Below, piece by piece: positions 45,956 to 58,400 of a stretch of 64,000 nucleotides of DNA (its first letter is position 1; every line of letters begins with the position of its first letter). This stretch comes from Liolophura sinensis (taxonomy: Eukaryota; Mollusca; Polyplacophora; Chitonida; Chitonidae). The DNA lies in contig NC_088301.1 in NCBI RefSeq assembly GCF_032854445.1, positions 13,886,281 through 13,950,280 on the forward strand. Direction: 5' to 3'. The notes under the pieces are model-generated. The model had not been told where the DNA came from and did no database searches. It worked only from the letters and a program-made list of their open reading frames with translations. The translations under genes and the position numbers were made by a program.

Positions 45956-46727
45956 CAGATATACATGTGTAACAGAAGCACCTTTTGCTTTCAACAAAAA
46001 GAAAAAGACAAAAATGACAAATTAAATGAGTGTAATGAGTATAGTCTAAGTAGCACTTTAGAACAATAACAATACCTATAGATTGCACCCTAGTATTTCC
46101 ACATGGAATTGGTGTGATACACAAATCAAGCAATGTATTTCAAAAAAAATTTCTTAAAAACACTGCCATGGCTACCACATGTAGGTTACACAACACAAGC
46201 ATCCTGAAACTTTTCCCTGAGCTTTGTCACAGTCGCCAGTCTGAAGAAATAAGCCCATTTGTAACAAACAGTTTAACTGGCTTTACCCCGGCCTAAATCT
46301 ACCCAGATGGGTGATGATATTCATTGTGCTTACAGTGAAGAGTGGACTCCTATAATATTACATTAAATCAAAGTATACATTTGTCAAAGCCCAAGTGTAC
46401 AATTTAGGTATATATTACCGGGTAGTAAACATGCAAATACTTTCACAAGGTAGCACTTACAAATGACTAGAGACTGTAACAAGAATCGATGTGCATGAAA
46501 TACATTTTAGTTTTTTTGGAAATGAGGATCAGAAACCGGGTACCACATTAGCAGCCATGTCACTGATGCCGTCACTCATAATAGTCAGACCTAGGAGCTG
46601 CAAAACCTAATTGAATACAGATTAGTCTGTGGAAAAATCTTGTATTGTTATGCATGATTTATAAAAATCACAAAAAATTTCACATAGTTTTTCACCAATT
46701 TAGTGAAAAATTCCCTGAAATTATAGG

Positions 46728-46953
46728 TACTGTAATTCTTCAACTTTTTCGCATGGTTACAAAGTGTTTTTTTGGCCATGAGGCATCAGTTTGTGTAGAC
46801 TGATAAATTACACTTTTGAAGAAACCCTGAAATTAACCAACCCAAGCAATGTAGTTTTTTTTCTCTTAAATTAAATCAAAAAAGTGCATAAATTGCTTTG
46901 AAAGTTGTTCTTGAATACGTGAAAGGGTTGACGAATTAAGGTAATTTACAGTA
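46728..46953 (+). mobile_element. MITE family A (TIR CTGTAATTCTTCAAC), reference copy
   Basis: It starts TACTGTAATTCTTCAACTTT and ends AAAGGGTTGACGAATTAAGG followed by TTTACAGTA: imperfect inverted termini with TA borders. The interior contains GTGCATAAATTGCTTTGAAA. It is 226 bp, non-coding. Three other full copies and one end fragment lie in this window. Confidence 0.75.
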
Positions 46954-48236
46954 TTCCCTGGTGGCTACTACTCTAAGCCCTCTGGCTGGATGTGCACACA
47001 ATTTGTTGCTTCCAGACTTCAGGAAGTGAAATTGGCACTAGGTTTCGATACAAGAGATTAGTTCTGAGTTTTGTCGCTAAAGGCCAAAAAAGCTCTACTG
47101 TATAATGTGACTTGTCAATAATGTTACCCAGCTGTTATATACATTAATTTACCAACCACCTGTCAACAACGTTTTCTGAAGGCACAAATCTTTCCTTCAA
47201 GACCTTATCAAGTCCACCAATATTCAGCGCCTCAATTTTCTCTAAGTACTTTTCAGTGAAACATTTTATCAGATAACAATATGATATTAAATGTGATCAA
47301 AATAGTTGCCTAACATGTCACTCTAAATGTTATCAAAATAGTCGCCTAACATTTCTGAGAAGTCACAGGGTGTCGTATGGCTTTTTTATGCCCTTAACAA
47401 TGAAAGAGTTCTGACCCAAAACTCCCTTATTGTTTACAACTGCTTTAAAATGACGACTCGGAATGGTACTAAGGTTTGGTCTCTCCACTGACAGAAGAGG
47501 CCATTGAAGTCGGTGTAACTTCAGATTGAGTCAATGGAGCATACCAAGATATTGCTTGTCATCTGGGTGACACTTCAATTAGGTGTGACCTAGCAGATTT
47601 AAGTCACGACAAGCTATCGTTGGAGAGTGAAAAAAAAAATGAATTTCATTAAATCATACAGCAATTTCATCAGTCAATGCAAGGAAGGTGCAACTATAAT
47701 TTTCAACATCATATAGTAACTTACTTTGCTTATTTAACAGCTAGTAAGCTTGAATGGTATTTTTGAATGGAATTATGGTTAAGTTATCTGAATGAAGGGT
47801 GTCAAAATGTTTGGGTGCAAATTACGAATACAAATCCCTGGATTCAGTTAGCCATTCAGGGAGCAGCCACTAGATCTGACTATAGTGAGACTGCCGGCAG
47901 CCCTTTTGTGTTATAATAGAATGATTCAAAATGGCTGAAGAGTAGGTTTCCAAATGTACAGAAAAACAGTGATGAGTTAACTCCAACATCTATGTGTTAC
48001 AATGAAACCAAAACGATAAAGCAGAAAGCAGTGTAAAAGATTCAAATCATAAAACATTGATTAAGTGGTAAATTGATTAACAGTATTTTCTTTCCAATGT
48101 GTATTAACATTGAATTGCAGTATTAAAATGGCACACAGCATCAGGATAATGGTATATGCATTAAAATGTATGAAACTACAAACAAACTTCAACCAACTAA
48201 TGGGCTATAAATAATGAGGATTGGTAGCTAGATATT

Positions 48237-48267
48237 TAAAAAAAAAAAAAACACACACACACACATG
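48237..48267 (+). repeat. Poly(A)/(AC)n microsatellite
   Basis: A run of A followed by ACACACACACACACACA. Confidence 0.8.
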
Positions 48268-48336
48268 TGTGGGCATGTTTAATAGCAGGATTTATAACAA
48301 AAATATCCAGTGAAACTGTATGAAGTGAAGACATCT

Positions 48337-48555
48337 GGCCCCGGGATCACGAAGCGATCTCAGGCTTAAGTCAAAATTTGAATCATTAAATCTGGTATGT
48401 TCCTTTCCCTTATTTTAGCTGAAATTTGTTGTGCAATAACATATTTAGAACTTACATTGTCAAGCAATATTTCCACCTTGTTGCATTAGAAAAAAACAAT
48501 TTTAAAGTGATTTGAAATTTTGACAAAAGTCTAAGATCCTTTCTTGATCCCAGGG
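48337..48555. mobile_element. MITE family B, copy 2
   Basis: CCCCGGGATCACGAAGCGAT then CTCAGGCTTAAGTC at left; AAGTCTAAGATCCTTTCTTG then ATCCCAGGGC at right. The interior is also related (TAGCTGAAATTTGTTGTG against CAGCTGAAATTTCC). Confidence 0.8.
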
Positions 48556-50076
48556 CATGATCACGCCTTTGAAGTACCCGGGACACAAATATAATCACGC
48601 AACACAACCATGTGTTGTTGTCGTTATTATGCCCATGAAACTAACAGTATTATTTACAATTATACACATAAAAGATTGACAATTTCACACATGACCGAAG
48701 TTACACCGCAAGATGACCAGTCTAAAATATTATGTACACACTTATCTAACCACGACAAACCTGAAATCACCGCCTAAATCTTTACAATCACATGACATAA
48801 AACGTATGACGGCCATATAAAACTCTGAACACAACCGGGAAGAGAAAGAGAGTTTGGGCTCTGTTCAGCAAAATATGAGAGATTCCTTGAAATCCCACCA
48901 CTGGCATGTCTCCATATTGAAGTGTGAAAACAAATTTTCTCTGACATATACATACCAGGTTTTACTCAGCCAATGAAATGAGTTTAACAGTTTCGACAAT
49001 GGACACTTCACTGCTACATGTAAGCAACACTTGCTACATGAATTACTAGACAAAGAATATCTTGAGCTGATTGCCTATATTACAATTGTCATTTACCCAA
49101 ACATGGTAAAAAAACATTTCTGAACATAAAAAATTTTCAAGATATTTTGTGTACACAACAAATTTAAGTCTCAAGTCTTGGTGTAACAATTTAAATCAAG
49201 GAACCAAACCGTGGCTACATGGTGTAGCCTACATAAAAGTCTCAAGCTCTATAAGATGTTTCACTGTCACCGCCCACATTTTTTTTGTAAATGGGTCGAT
49301 CAAAGCAGTGAGGTAGAAAATGGGTATGTAAATTGGGTAAACTTGATGTTAACAACAAGGAACAATGAGGTAATAAAACCAGCTGAAGCATGCTTTAAAT
49401 TTTTTTTTTAAAAAGCTGACAGAAGAAAAAGAGTTACAAAATCTGACATTATTCCAATGAACAAGCTGCCAGTAATTTGGAGGGAAGGTATGGTTTTATA
49501 CAGAAGAAATTGAAGCGACTTTCGGGACAATGGACGTCGCAACATATCCTTTGGAGGCCACTGAATCTGCCATCAGTGGCAGTCCGACTGACGAATGGAA
49601 CGCACACCATGAGTGCTAAATGTGCATGGTTAAAATGATTGAAGAAATGTTAAGAAAAGGTTTTTCAGCATTCGTGACCTGAACAGAAAACCTTTTCTTC
49701 CTAACCAAAGGCTATACAGCGTTCATGCGTAAGTAAGCAGATCAATTGAGTGATGGCATGATACCATTTTTGGTTTTCATGGCGACCAACAGGTTTGAGT
49801 ACGTAGACTCGTTGGGTGGAATTCATCATTTTTTTTTGACATGATATACAGGGGCTTTGCACATAAAGTTTTAGTCTCAAAATAAGTTTTAAGTAACTTT
49901 CTGCAAGTTATGACAGAATTCTGTTGTGGTTTTTTCTTTAAAGGTTTGTCGGACAGACTAGTTACATTGCTTGATAGCGGGTTGTTAGATAGACGGATAA
50001 GCATGCATGCCATGAAATAACAATCTTGATAATGTCTTTATAAGGTCAGGAGACCAGCTAAGCAATCTGATTATTT

Positions 50077-50150
50077 TTTTATTTATTTATCTGATTGCTG
50101 CTCTACACCGTACTCACTTATTCACTTATACAATGGCAGCAAGAGAAATT
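50077..50150 (-). mobile_element. SINE tail fragment, reverse
   Basis: (ATTT)n, TGATTGCTGCTCTACACCGT, ACTTATACAATGGCAG. Confidence 0.55.
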
Positions 50151-50837
50151 TAATATTAGCAATAAAAATCTATGTTGATTTTTCTGACCACTGGGTACAA
50201 TATAGAGATGAAAGCCGATTCTTTAGACATTTATGAATAAACGAAAGGCAAGCAGAAACAAAAACCACTAGAAATGAAATGTACAAAAAAATTTACACTT
50301 CAATGTGATGTTTGTGTGAACAATGTGATGTGAACACAATTTACCTTTCATTAGTATTTCTGTGAATGTAATGAGCTTTATGCGTGATGATAACACACTA
50401 AATAGTATACAGTGCGAAGATATTTTCAACTATTTTCATCAGCACAAGCTCTGTATAGCTAAAACAAACCTAATCTATCAAAAACAGTAAAACCACAAAA
50501 TAAAATCTAACCACTTCAGTATTTATTTATTTATTTTTTTTCATGATTAAAAACAACACCACCAGTTTGTGACTTTGATACTCCAGACTCAAATAGTTAA
50601 AATATTTCTGGAAAATGAGAATTAAACAGGACAAAAGTCTCCTCAGCAAGGGAAGGTGATTTAATATCAGCAGATAAAATTCAGCAAAGCAATAACTAAA
50701 ATGTCGTAAGTATCACCGTCATTCATTTTGTTTGTTTTTCTAGCAGGGAATGCTACAAAAACACAGATTTCGTCCACAGGTAGCAAGTCTGTCAATCCAA
50801 AACAGATCTACCTATTTGTCTGATTGTTGTTTGTGTT

Positions 50838-50942
50838 GCACTTGTGAATATTTCACTTTTAATATGGCTGCCAGCATTATTTTGGGAGGAAACCGGACAG
50901 AGTTTTGGGGAACCCCACGACCACCCACAGGCTGCTGCCAGA
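50838..50942 (-). mobile_element. SINE central fragment, reverse
   Basis: GTGAATATTTCACTTTTAAT, GGCTGCCAGCATTATTTTGG and CGACCACCCACAGGCTGCTG. Confidence 0.65.
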
Positions 50943-51622
50943 AGAGAATGTACACATGATCTAATTTTAAGCACTTGATTTTGATTGATGTATAGGCAAT
51001 AGATCCACGCAATCAATGGCATGCAGGTATTCAACACGAGCCAATGTTTTGGGGCTGTAAATCTTAGCTGAAGTATGCAAGTTAAATACCAAAAAAAAGG
51101 AAGCTTTTATCAATAATCAGTGTGGGGTGGATTGAGTCATATTGTAATTTTATAACATTCAACTGTCATCAACAAACTGTAAACAAAGAATTCACTTGTA
51201 AACAAGTTGGATTCGCCAAGGTCCTGAGTTTATGCTATTTCCCTACCTGAATTTCACGAACAGTTCCAGGACTTTGTGGCCAATTAGCTGAATATTAAAG
51301 AGGCTTTTTCAAGGACTTTGGGTCTAATTAACTGCATATTCTAGGGCTTTTCAAGACCTATATGGCAGCTCTGAGCAAAGAAGTTAGACTTTATATACCT
51401 CGGTCTTACACTTCTTCTGGGATAGGACCTTTGACAAAGCCTTATATTCTATTTAGTAAAGAACAGTTTGTCATTTCTTTGTTGGGGATATATGAACTAG
51501 CTGATTTCCAATCGGACCAAAAAATAAAATTTTGACAGTTGTCATACCATGGATACTGCAACAGCAAAACTCAAGTTGAAGTGTAAGAAAACAATATTAA
51601 ACTGAGCTGTCAAAATGCCTGA

Positions 51623-51747
51623 CTTTCTCAAGGGCTTTCTCAGGGCTAATTTCTCAAGGACTTTTTCAAGGTTAATTTCTCAAAGACTTTTTCAAGTTAA
51701 ATTCTCAACGACTTTTTCAAGGTTAATTTCTCAAAATTTTCAATGGC
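51623..51747 (+). repeat. 25-26 bp minisatellite (TTAATTTCTCAAGGACTTTTT)
   Basis: Four to five imperfect units, TTAATTTCTCAAGGACTTTT then TCAAGG, start near 51622, 51647, 51672, 51697 and 51723. Nearby 51.2-51.37 kb has looser relatives (TTCAAGGACTTTGGG). Confidence 0.75.
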
Positions 51748-51794
51748 TTCAAGGGTTTTTAAACATCTCAATCTGCTTTCCAGAAACAGTGTTC

Positions 51795-52363
51795 ACATAT
51801 ATTTATTATGAAAAAACAAACAAACCTAAATGTAAATCAAAAAAAGCAAAAATATGGTATGGCACTAAACAGTTATCTCAGTCAGACAATGTGGTTCTTA
51901 TCTATACACTGCACTGAATTATGAATGAGAAAAAAACTTGCAATCTACTATGAAAGACCAATTATCACACCACAAAGAAGTATAAAACACATACATAATC
52001 ATCTCACAAAAACAAGCACTGTAAGACACCAATGCAGCAAGATAGACAAGCATTGTTTGAGTGCGTTGACAGGCTTCTTGTACATGTAAGCAATGACCTG
52101 ATTTAAGATTTACCTCCCCTTGACCTGATTCATTTACATTATTACCTCCCTTAGTTCTCACCACTCTACCTGTGTTAAAATATTAAAGTCATGTCAGCAC
52201 TAGAATTGCCCAAGTTTGACAATGGAATGTCCATGGCAACTGTATCTGAGGCCAGCCAGTTTTCCGTCAGATCCATGCCTCCGCAGTATTTATCTCTCTC
52301 GGCGATGTCGGTGAAGTCTCGTATGCTGGTTAAAATATGGACGAAGTTAATCTCGAGGAATAG
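51795..52363 (-). other. ANKRD13C: ANKRD13C 3' UTR (minimum extent)
   Basis: This is non-coding sequence after the stop. The nearest clear AATAAA on the minus strand is at 51802-51807. The UTR may extend much further, because the next 7 kb downstream is unannotated AT-rich sequence with several other possible signals. The end is therefore a guess. Confidence 0.35.
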
Positions 52364-52497
52364 TCATAAATCTGGGAATCGGTTGGGGTCTTCCCGGAAG
52401 CTACGCGGGATGAGGAACATGGCCGCCGGCAGATCGTCCTTCCACTCAAACTCATTAAACGTCACCTTTGCTGTTACTGTTGGGAAGACTGGAATTT
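52364..52497 (-). CDS. ANKRD13C: ANKRD13C last coding exon, stop TGA at 52366-52364
   Basis: It reads IPVFPTVTAKVTFNEFEWKD, then LPAAMFLIPRSF and REDPNRFPDL followed by the stop. The PDL end is where the family's short C subtype ends. The acceptor is TTTTCATAG at 52498-52499. Confidence 0.95.
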
Positions 52498-55400
52498 CTA
52501 TGAAAACACACACACAGTTTACTCCAGAAATTTTGTCAAACAACTCGAGACAAAAGACACAAGCACATCAACAATAATAACACAGATCAATTACTGGAAC
52601 AAGTCAATCTAGAATCAGTAACAACCTTTTCAGTTTTCAGTGTTAACTGTAATTCTTCAACCTTTTCAGATGTTTGCAAAGGTGTTTATTCAAGCATATT
52701 CTGATGACAATATTCTGTGCTGATTGATAAAATTATATGTTTTATGAAGTCATGAAATTGGTCAACAAAACCAATGTAGTTTTCTCTCTGAAAGCAAATG
52801 ACAAAAGTGTACAAATCACACTGAAAGTTGCTCCTTCATGTCTGAAAAGGTTGAGGAATTAGAGTATTAATACGTGGAAATCACACAATGTACTGAAAGT
52901 GAAAAATTATGAAATTCAACACATTTGTCTGAGCACAAGTGAATCTTGCTGCTGTATCTCTGAAAATCTCTTCACGGTCAATCAATCAATCAATTAATCT
53001 TCAGAAGTCCTAACAGGTAAATTGTAAATGATACAAAGCAGAATAAATGTCCAATTTAGTATTTGAAAATGTTGCCTTTTGACAGGTTTCTTTTGCTAGA
53101 CATGTCATGAAAGTTACTTCATGAAGGACTATTGGTTAGAATGCTAGCGTAACACAATAACAAAGGAGCTTCTCACCAATGCAGTCGTTGAGAGCTCAAA
53201 TCCAGTTGTCGTCGTTCAAGTGAAATATTCCTGAGTACGGCATCAAACTCCAATCAAATACATAAAGAAATAAATTTTGGAAGATTTGTAAGTAAAAAAC
53301 ATTCAAACACAGAGCCATGTGGACTAAAACACCCTGGTCATGATCCCTAAAAATTCAACCATAGCAAAACAAAATCTCAGTGAGCTTACCTATTTTTACA
53401 GGAAAGCCTGGAGGAAGCTTAGAGGTCATGAACTCCCTCAGCTTCTGGAATTGCTTAAACGGTGATATAACCTCCAAGACATCCAATAACCTGAAACAGA
53501 ATGTACGCTTTTAAAAAAGGCAATATCTACGGCTCAGGATGCATATTCCTGTGCCTTTTAAGATAATTCTGCATCCCCTGAGGGCCGTTTTTCGAAGGGG
53601 TCGTAATGTGATCTTAGCTTAATCACCATGATGATGCATATTGATGGCATGTCGCCTTGGTATTTGAAACCAGCATAACATTACGAGAAACCGTCCACAG
53701 TTCAGTACAACAAAGCAACAACTAGGGAAACATGCCTTCGAAGTGTACATTAATTACCTAAAGCAAATCAGTCTCACTCCATCATTCTGCAATCCAGTAA
53801 CGGTTTTTGTGATGCATACACTTCAGCATTCATACATGGGAAACCGTACATCTTGTTTGAAATTGAGACAGGCACACTTAAGACTAACAGCACGGTGATG
53901 AAGTCACTGTTGCAAGTCAATCTGGAAGGCTATTTTGGTTATACGTACAAAATTATAGACTGAATTCTGCACAAATCAACCTTACTGGGTGCATCTGTAC
54001 TAGCCAATGCAGAATTTTGAAATAATTTTCCTATGTATAAAATGGCATAAATTTAAAGCACATAACATCAAATGACCTTTTAACAAATAACAACTAATGA
54101 GTTTCGTAACTTATGCCAATGGATTATTACCTGTATCGGAAGAAGAATTTCCTGTGTCTAGATGTTGAATTTAGAGAAAATTTGGGGTTAGCACAAAAAC
54201 AATACATTCAGTTTGTATACTACATAAAATCCTGTACTCACGCTTCTACTGTCATTGGGAATTCTGTGCTCTGCAAAAAAAAAAAAAAAATATTAATAAT
54301 TTTGAAACTCAAACATAACTTACATAAGCATAAAAATTACAAACACTATCAGGTTTTCAGTAAATGATGTTCGTTCACACATTCTCGTTTTGAGCTGGTG
54401 TTACAAGCAGACTGGTGAAGAATTAAGAATTAACAGGCAGCTCTGACACTGAAGGAGGGTTGGGTTAGCTAAAAACACAAGCTGTGCATAAGAATGAAAA
54501 CAAGGGAAGTTATCCAATGCTCAAATCCTTGATCTGGAAGTTTTTACCGGTGATCATACTGAGCTTAAAATGAAATACAAAATATACAATGAGTTTAGTA
54601 TAAACGAACCACATTTCAGGTATGTACATTAAGAAACAAAGAAAGACAAGAGCACCAATTGTAAGCTCACCATTGCTACTGTGGCTTTGAAGGTTTTGGA
54701 GTTTTCTTTTGAGACAGGCATCCTCCCCAGGCAGGGTGAGTGACCCGGCCGTGAAATGATATACTCTCTCCAGGACACCCTGGGGGGAGGGGGTGGCGTC
54801 AGTGCACGACGTCGCTCAATCTACAGACATAACAAACACAGTGCTCAGTTACACAGACCATCTTATTCTCTCTCCACAAAGTTGTATAGTAATACATTCT
54901 GAATTTTCTCTGCTTTCTCATGGCATAACAAATACAAGATACCTGATATCTGACTAACCTCTACAGGAAATCAGGCTGATCCTATCAGCTGAGGAAAAGT
55001 GACACTTGCTGTTTTGAATGCTTGAATTACCTAAGAAAAATTACCATATTTTGCAAGCGGATGTATCATTTAAAGAACTACTCCAATGTCAAGACCTGAA
55101 TATCTTAAAAGTAGGGTTAAATGATAAAAATGACCACCTGAATTGCTTTCCAAAATTGTAAAAACATTGCATTGTATTTTCTGTCAGGTGACGGTGTGAC
55201 AGCATGCAAGAACACTTGGCATCATATTTTCACACGTGCATGACAACATTCCAGCATTACTGCCTTCCTCAATGTCACATCTGTCTGTTTCATCATCACA
55301 TAAGGAATATTATCCCACAAAATCAGGAAAATTTTCTGTAAACTGCTGAAAATTTTGTTTTTTTGAGGACATTTATACGAGTTAATAGTGTTATTTATCG

Positions 55401-58400
55401 TAAATCTTTTAGAACCAAGATGATAGCTCTTGTTCCATATGTTATCCATCTTATCATTTTAATATTTCCGCCTAGTATCTCTTGTGCCTAAAGTAACACA
55501 TTAAAGTTAAAGTTAACTTTTAGGATAGTTTACATACTTAACAATGATTCAAAATAAATTCCTGCTACAACAAAATCAAGTGTCATTTAAACATCCCCCA
55601 TCAAAAATGGATTCATCAATGTATCTTTAATACCTTAATTCCTCAACCGTTCGCATGTGAAAGAGCAACTGTCAGTGCAATTCATTCACATTTTTGATTT
55701 GATTTTGGGGACAAAACTTCCTTGGCTGGATTGACCAGCTTCAGGGTTTCACAAAAAGTATAATTTTATCAGTCAAAATAGGACAATACCTGAGGAATAT
55801 ACTTGAATAAACACCCTGCCACCATGAGAAAAAAATCGAAGAATTACATTACTGTGGTATTCATAATGTCAACGCTCATAGAATGAATGCACTTACATCA
55901 CAGTTGTCGACAAGCGCTCCTTTACTTAAGTTTTCCATTAAAGCTTTGTTTTTCTGAAGATCTTCAGGAGATAAATGTTCCCTTCTGTAAAAAAAAAACA
56001 AAGCAAAATATAATCAGCAACCAATCTTGACAAGATGAATGCTGTACCAGATATGTGATATCCCCTTAATGACCATCAATTCTGCCCATGACAAACTTGA
56101 TCATTTTCCCTGATTCTAAGAGGTCTATTGTTTTCAGGTTTGCTTGGAAAATGGGATGATATTCTACCACCAAAAATAATATTTTGTGACATTTATTTGC
56201 CTCTAAATTTGTACTTTTGAGGGCGAAATTTTAGGTCATTTGGGGCATATGGTTAAAAATCGAAATTATCAAGCTTTTTTTAGGTAACAGGGACAGGCTA
56301 AGTGAGCATTAATTTTGGAGATTTGGACAGTTTTCAGGAAAATTTTCCAGAAACAAACAGCTCACCTTTTTCTTGATTCCAATATCAACCCATTTACTGC
56401 ATAAAAGTCAGCTTGGAAATCTCCAACCATTTCCTGTAAAAGAAAAGATATTGAACAAAATATGATTAAAGCCTCCATAGGGTTGTACAACGGGCTCATA
56501 CTAGAATAATTGTATCTTCAAAAGGGTTAAAACAACAGATAACTTGATGATAGCTATGCCTGTATAGGTCTGCCAGCAACTCCGGCCATCGTTTGATGTT
56601 ATGTTCACTCCCTACAGTTTTAATACACAAAAACAGAACAGCAATAGCAATAAGTTTTATCTTCTCTGAATATCAATTTCTTAGCCTCATCATCCGTGAA
56701 CATCTTCCTCTTACAGTTTTATCCTCCCTGAACAGCCAGCCACTCTGAGCACGAGAAAAGGTAATATTTTTGGTGGACATCTGAGCTGCCATGATATCAC
56801 TGGACATAAGAATGTCAACCTCATCTTCCAACTCCGCCTCGGACTCCTGCATCAACAATATCAACAACTTTAGCTTGACCTGGCTGTTTCTATGACAATC
56901 CAACATTAGCATTATTGTAATCATGAGTGCAATTGAAAACCAATCTTAGACTTGGCTACCAAAGAGGTCCCCTGTAGAGGACAGATGAATGCAAAACTTC
57001 AGCTTATTACATCTACTACTCTTTCAGAAAACCACCTCTAACATTTACCTGAACACTGCTTCAGATACAAAATACACAGTCATGAATTTTGTAAATTAGG
57101 GTCACTAATATGTACACTGTGCCTCAACAACGGAACATTCTCCTTGTACTCTACAGGCATGCAAAACCTGAGCTCAATACATGAAGTACTTTCAAGATAT
57201 CACTCCAATCATTCATTTTAACATTGTTGTCCATGTTATTGGATGCCAGTGCCAACACCCTGGGTCTGACATAAGCCACATCTTTACTTTGTGGCTAAAA
57301 AGAAGAAATTATGAACACATTGCCAAGAAATTTTCTCCCACTTTTCTTCAATAGAATAACTTATTGACCCATATCTGGTTTTTTGAAGTACAAAATTGTG
57401 AAATGTCAACTTTTTAATCTTCTTGCACTGAAGATGTTTGACACAAAAATTAAGAAAAGAAAACCCATTGATTTTTCTTACTTCTTACCTCATATCGTAT
57501 TCGCTGAAATACATGAAGTTTGTTGTCTAAAACTGTCAGAGACTGTGAAGGTTTTGCGTCACCATTAAATACAAATGTTATATCCCCTCGTTCCCAATGC
57601 ATACCATTGAAATCCAGGACAGTAGTGTCAAGTCTGTGAAACCACAACAATACTTTCATCAGACTACATATTTTCCTTTGAAAATGTGCAAGTACAACAT
57701 TTTAAATACATGTATAGGAGACATGTTTACTTGGTACTTCACTGGTCTCGTTTAAAGGGGTTTGAAAATATACTGGTTGTGATTATCTTTTATCAAGGTT
57801 CATCAACAATATATATCAAATTCAAATATACACACATTAAATTTTTAGATTCAAGGTTGAGTTAAAACTATTAAAAAAATGAATTAAAGCATAAGAACAG
57901 AAAATCAAATGATACCAATGGTGGCATTTTCTAAAACTGCAGACACCTACTATTTGTGGAAAAATTGAGAAAATTCACAATGACTGACATTACAAAACAA
58001 AGAATCCCATGAATGACACCTGACACATTTGTCATCCCGGAGATTAACAAAGACAGAATTCCATGCCAAGATTTACAAAATATGCAAATTTAAAAAAAAG
58101 TAAAATTAATTTACAGCCATACGCCACAGTGGCGATAAAACTATGATATGTACTACACTTTTACATTTTTTTTCTTCTGTCAATAGCTTACCTTATACAA
58201 GAACCTTTTTTATGTATTCTGCAAATATCTGAGGGTAACATTCTGGACACAATGGGAACTGAAAAGTGACACAAGAAAAGATACATTTCAATATCGGTCC
58301 TTAGATGAAACTTTAGTGTAGAAAATAGCACTGTCAAACATGACAAACATTTTAATATATGAAGATGTCTGATTGCGTCCATTTTGTTGAGAGCTCACTG

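Larger units (their letters stand above)
44401..51794. other. AT-rich region downstream of ANKRD13C, no coding exon seen
   Basis: It carries MITE A and B copies, the 45.75 kb tandem repeat, the 51.6 kb minisatellite and SINE scraps. Part of it could be a long ANKRD13C 3' UTR; the sequence alone does not decide. Confidence 0.5.

Noticed and set aside
51615-51917. 100-residue ORF with FSRTFSRLISQ-type repeats
   Set aside because: The protein repeat is only the 25-26 bp minisatellite translated; no start context or homologue.
52191-52577. 128-residue plus-strand ORF
   Set aside because: Opposite strand of the last ANKRD13C exon and its intron; the minus frame matches the family residue by residue.
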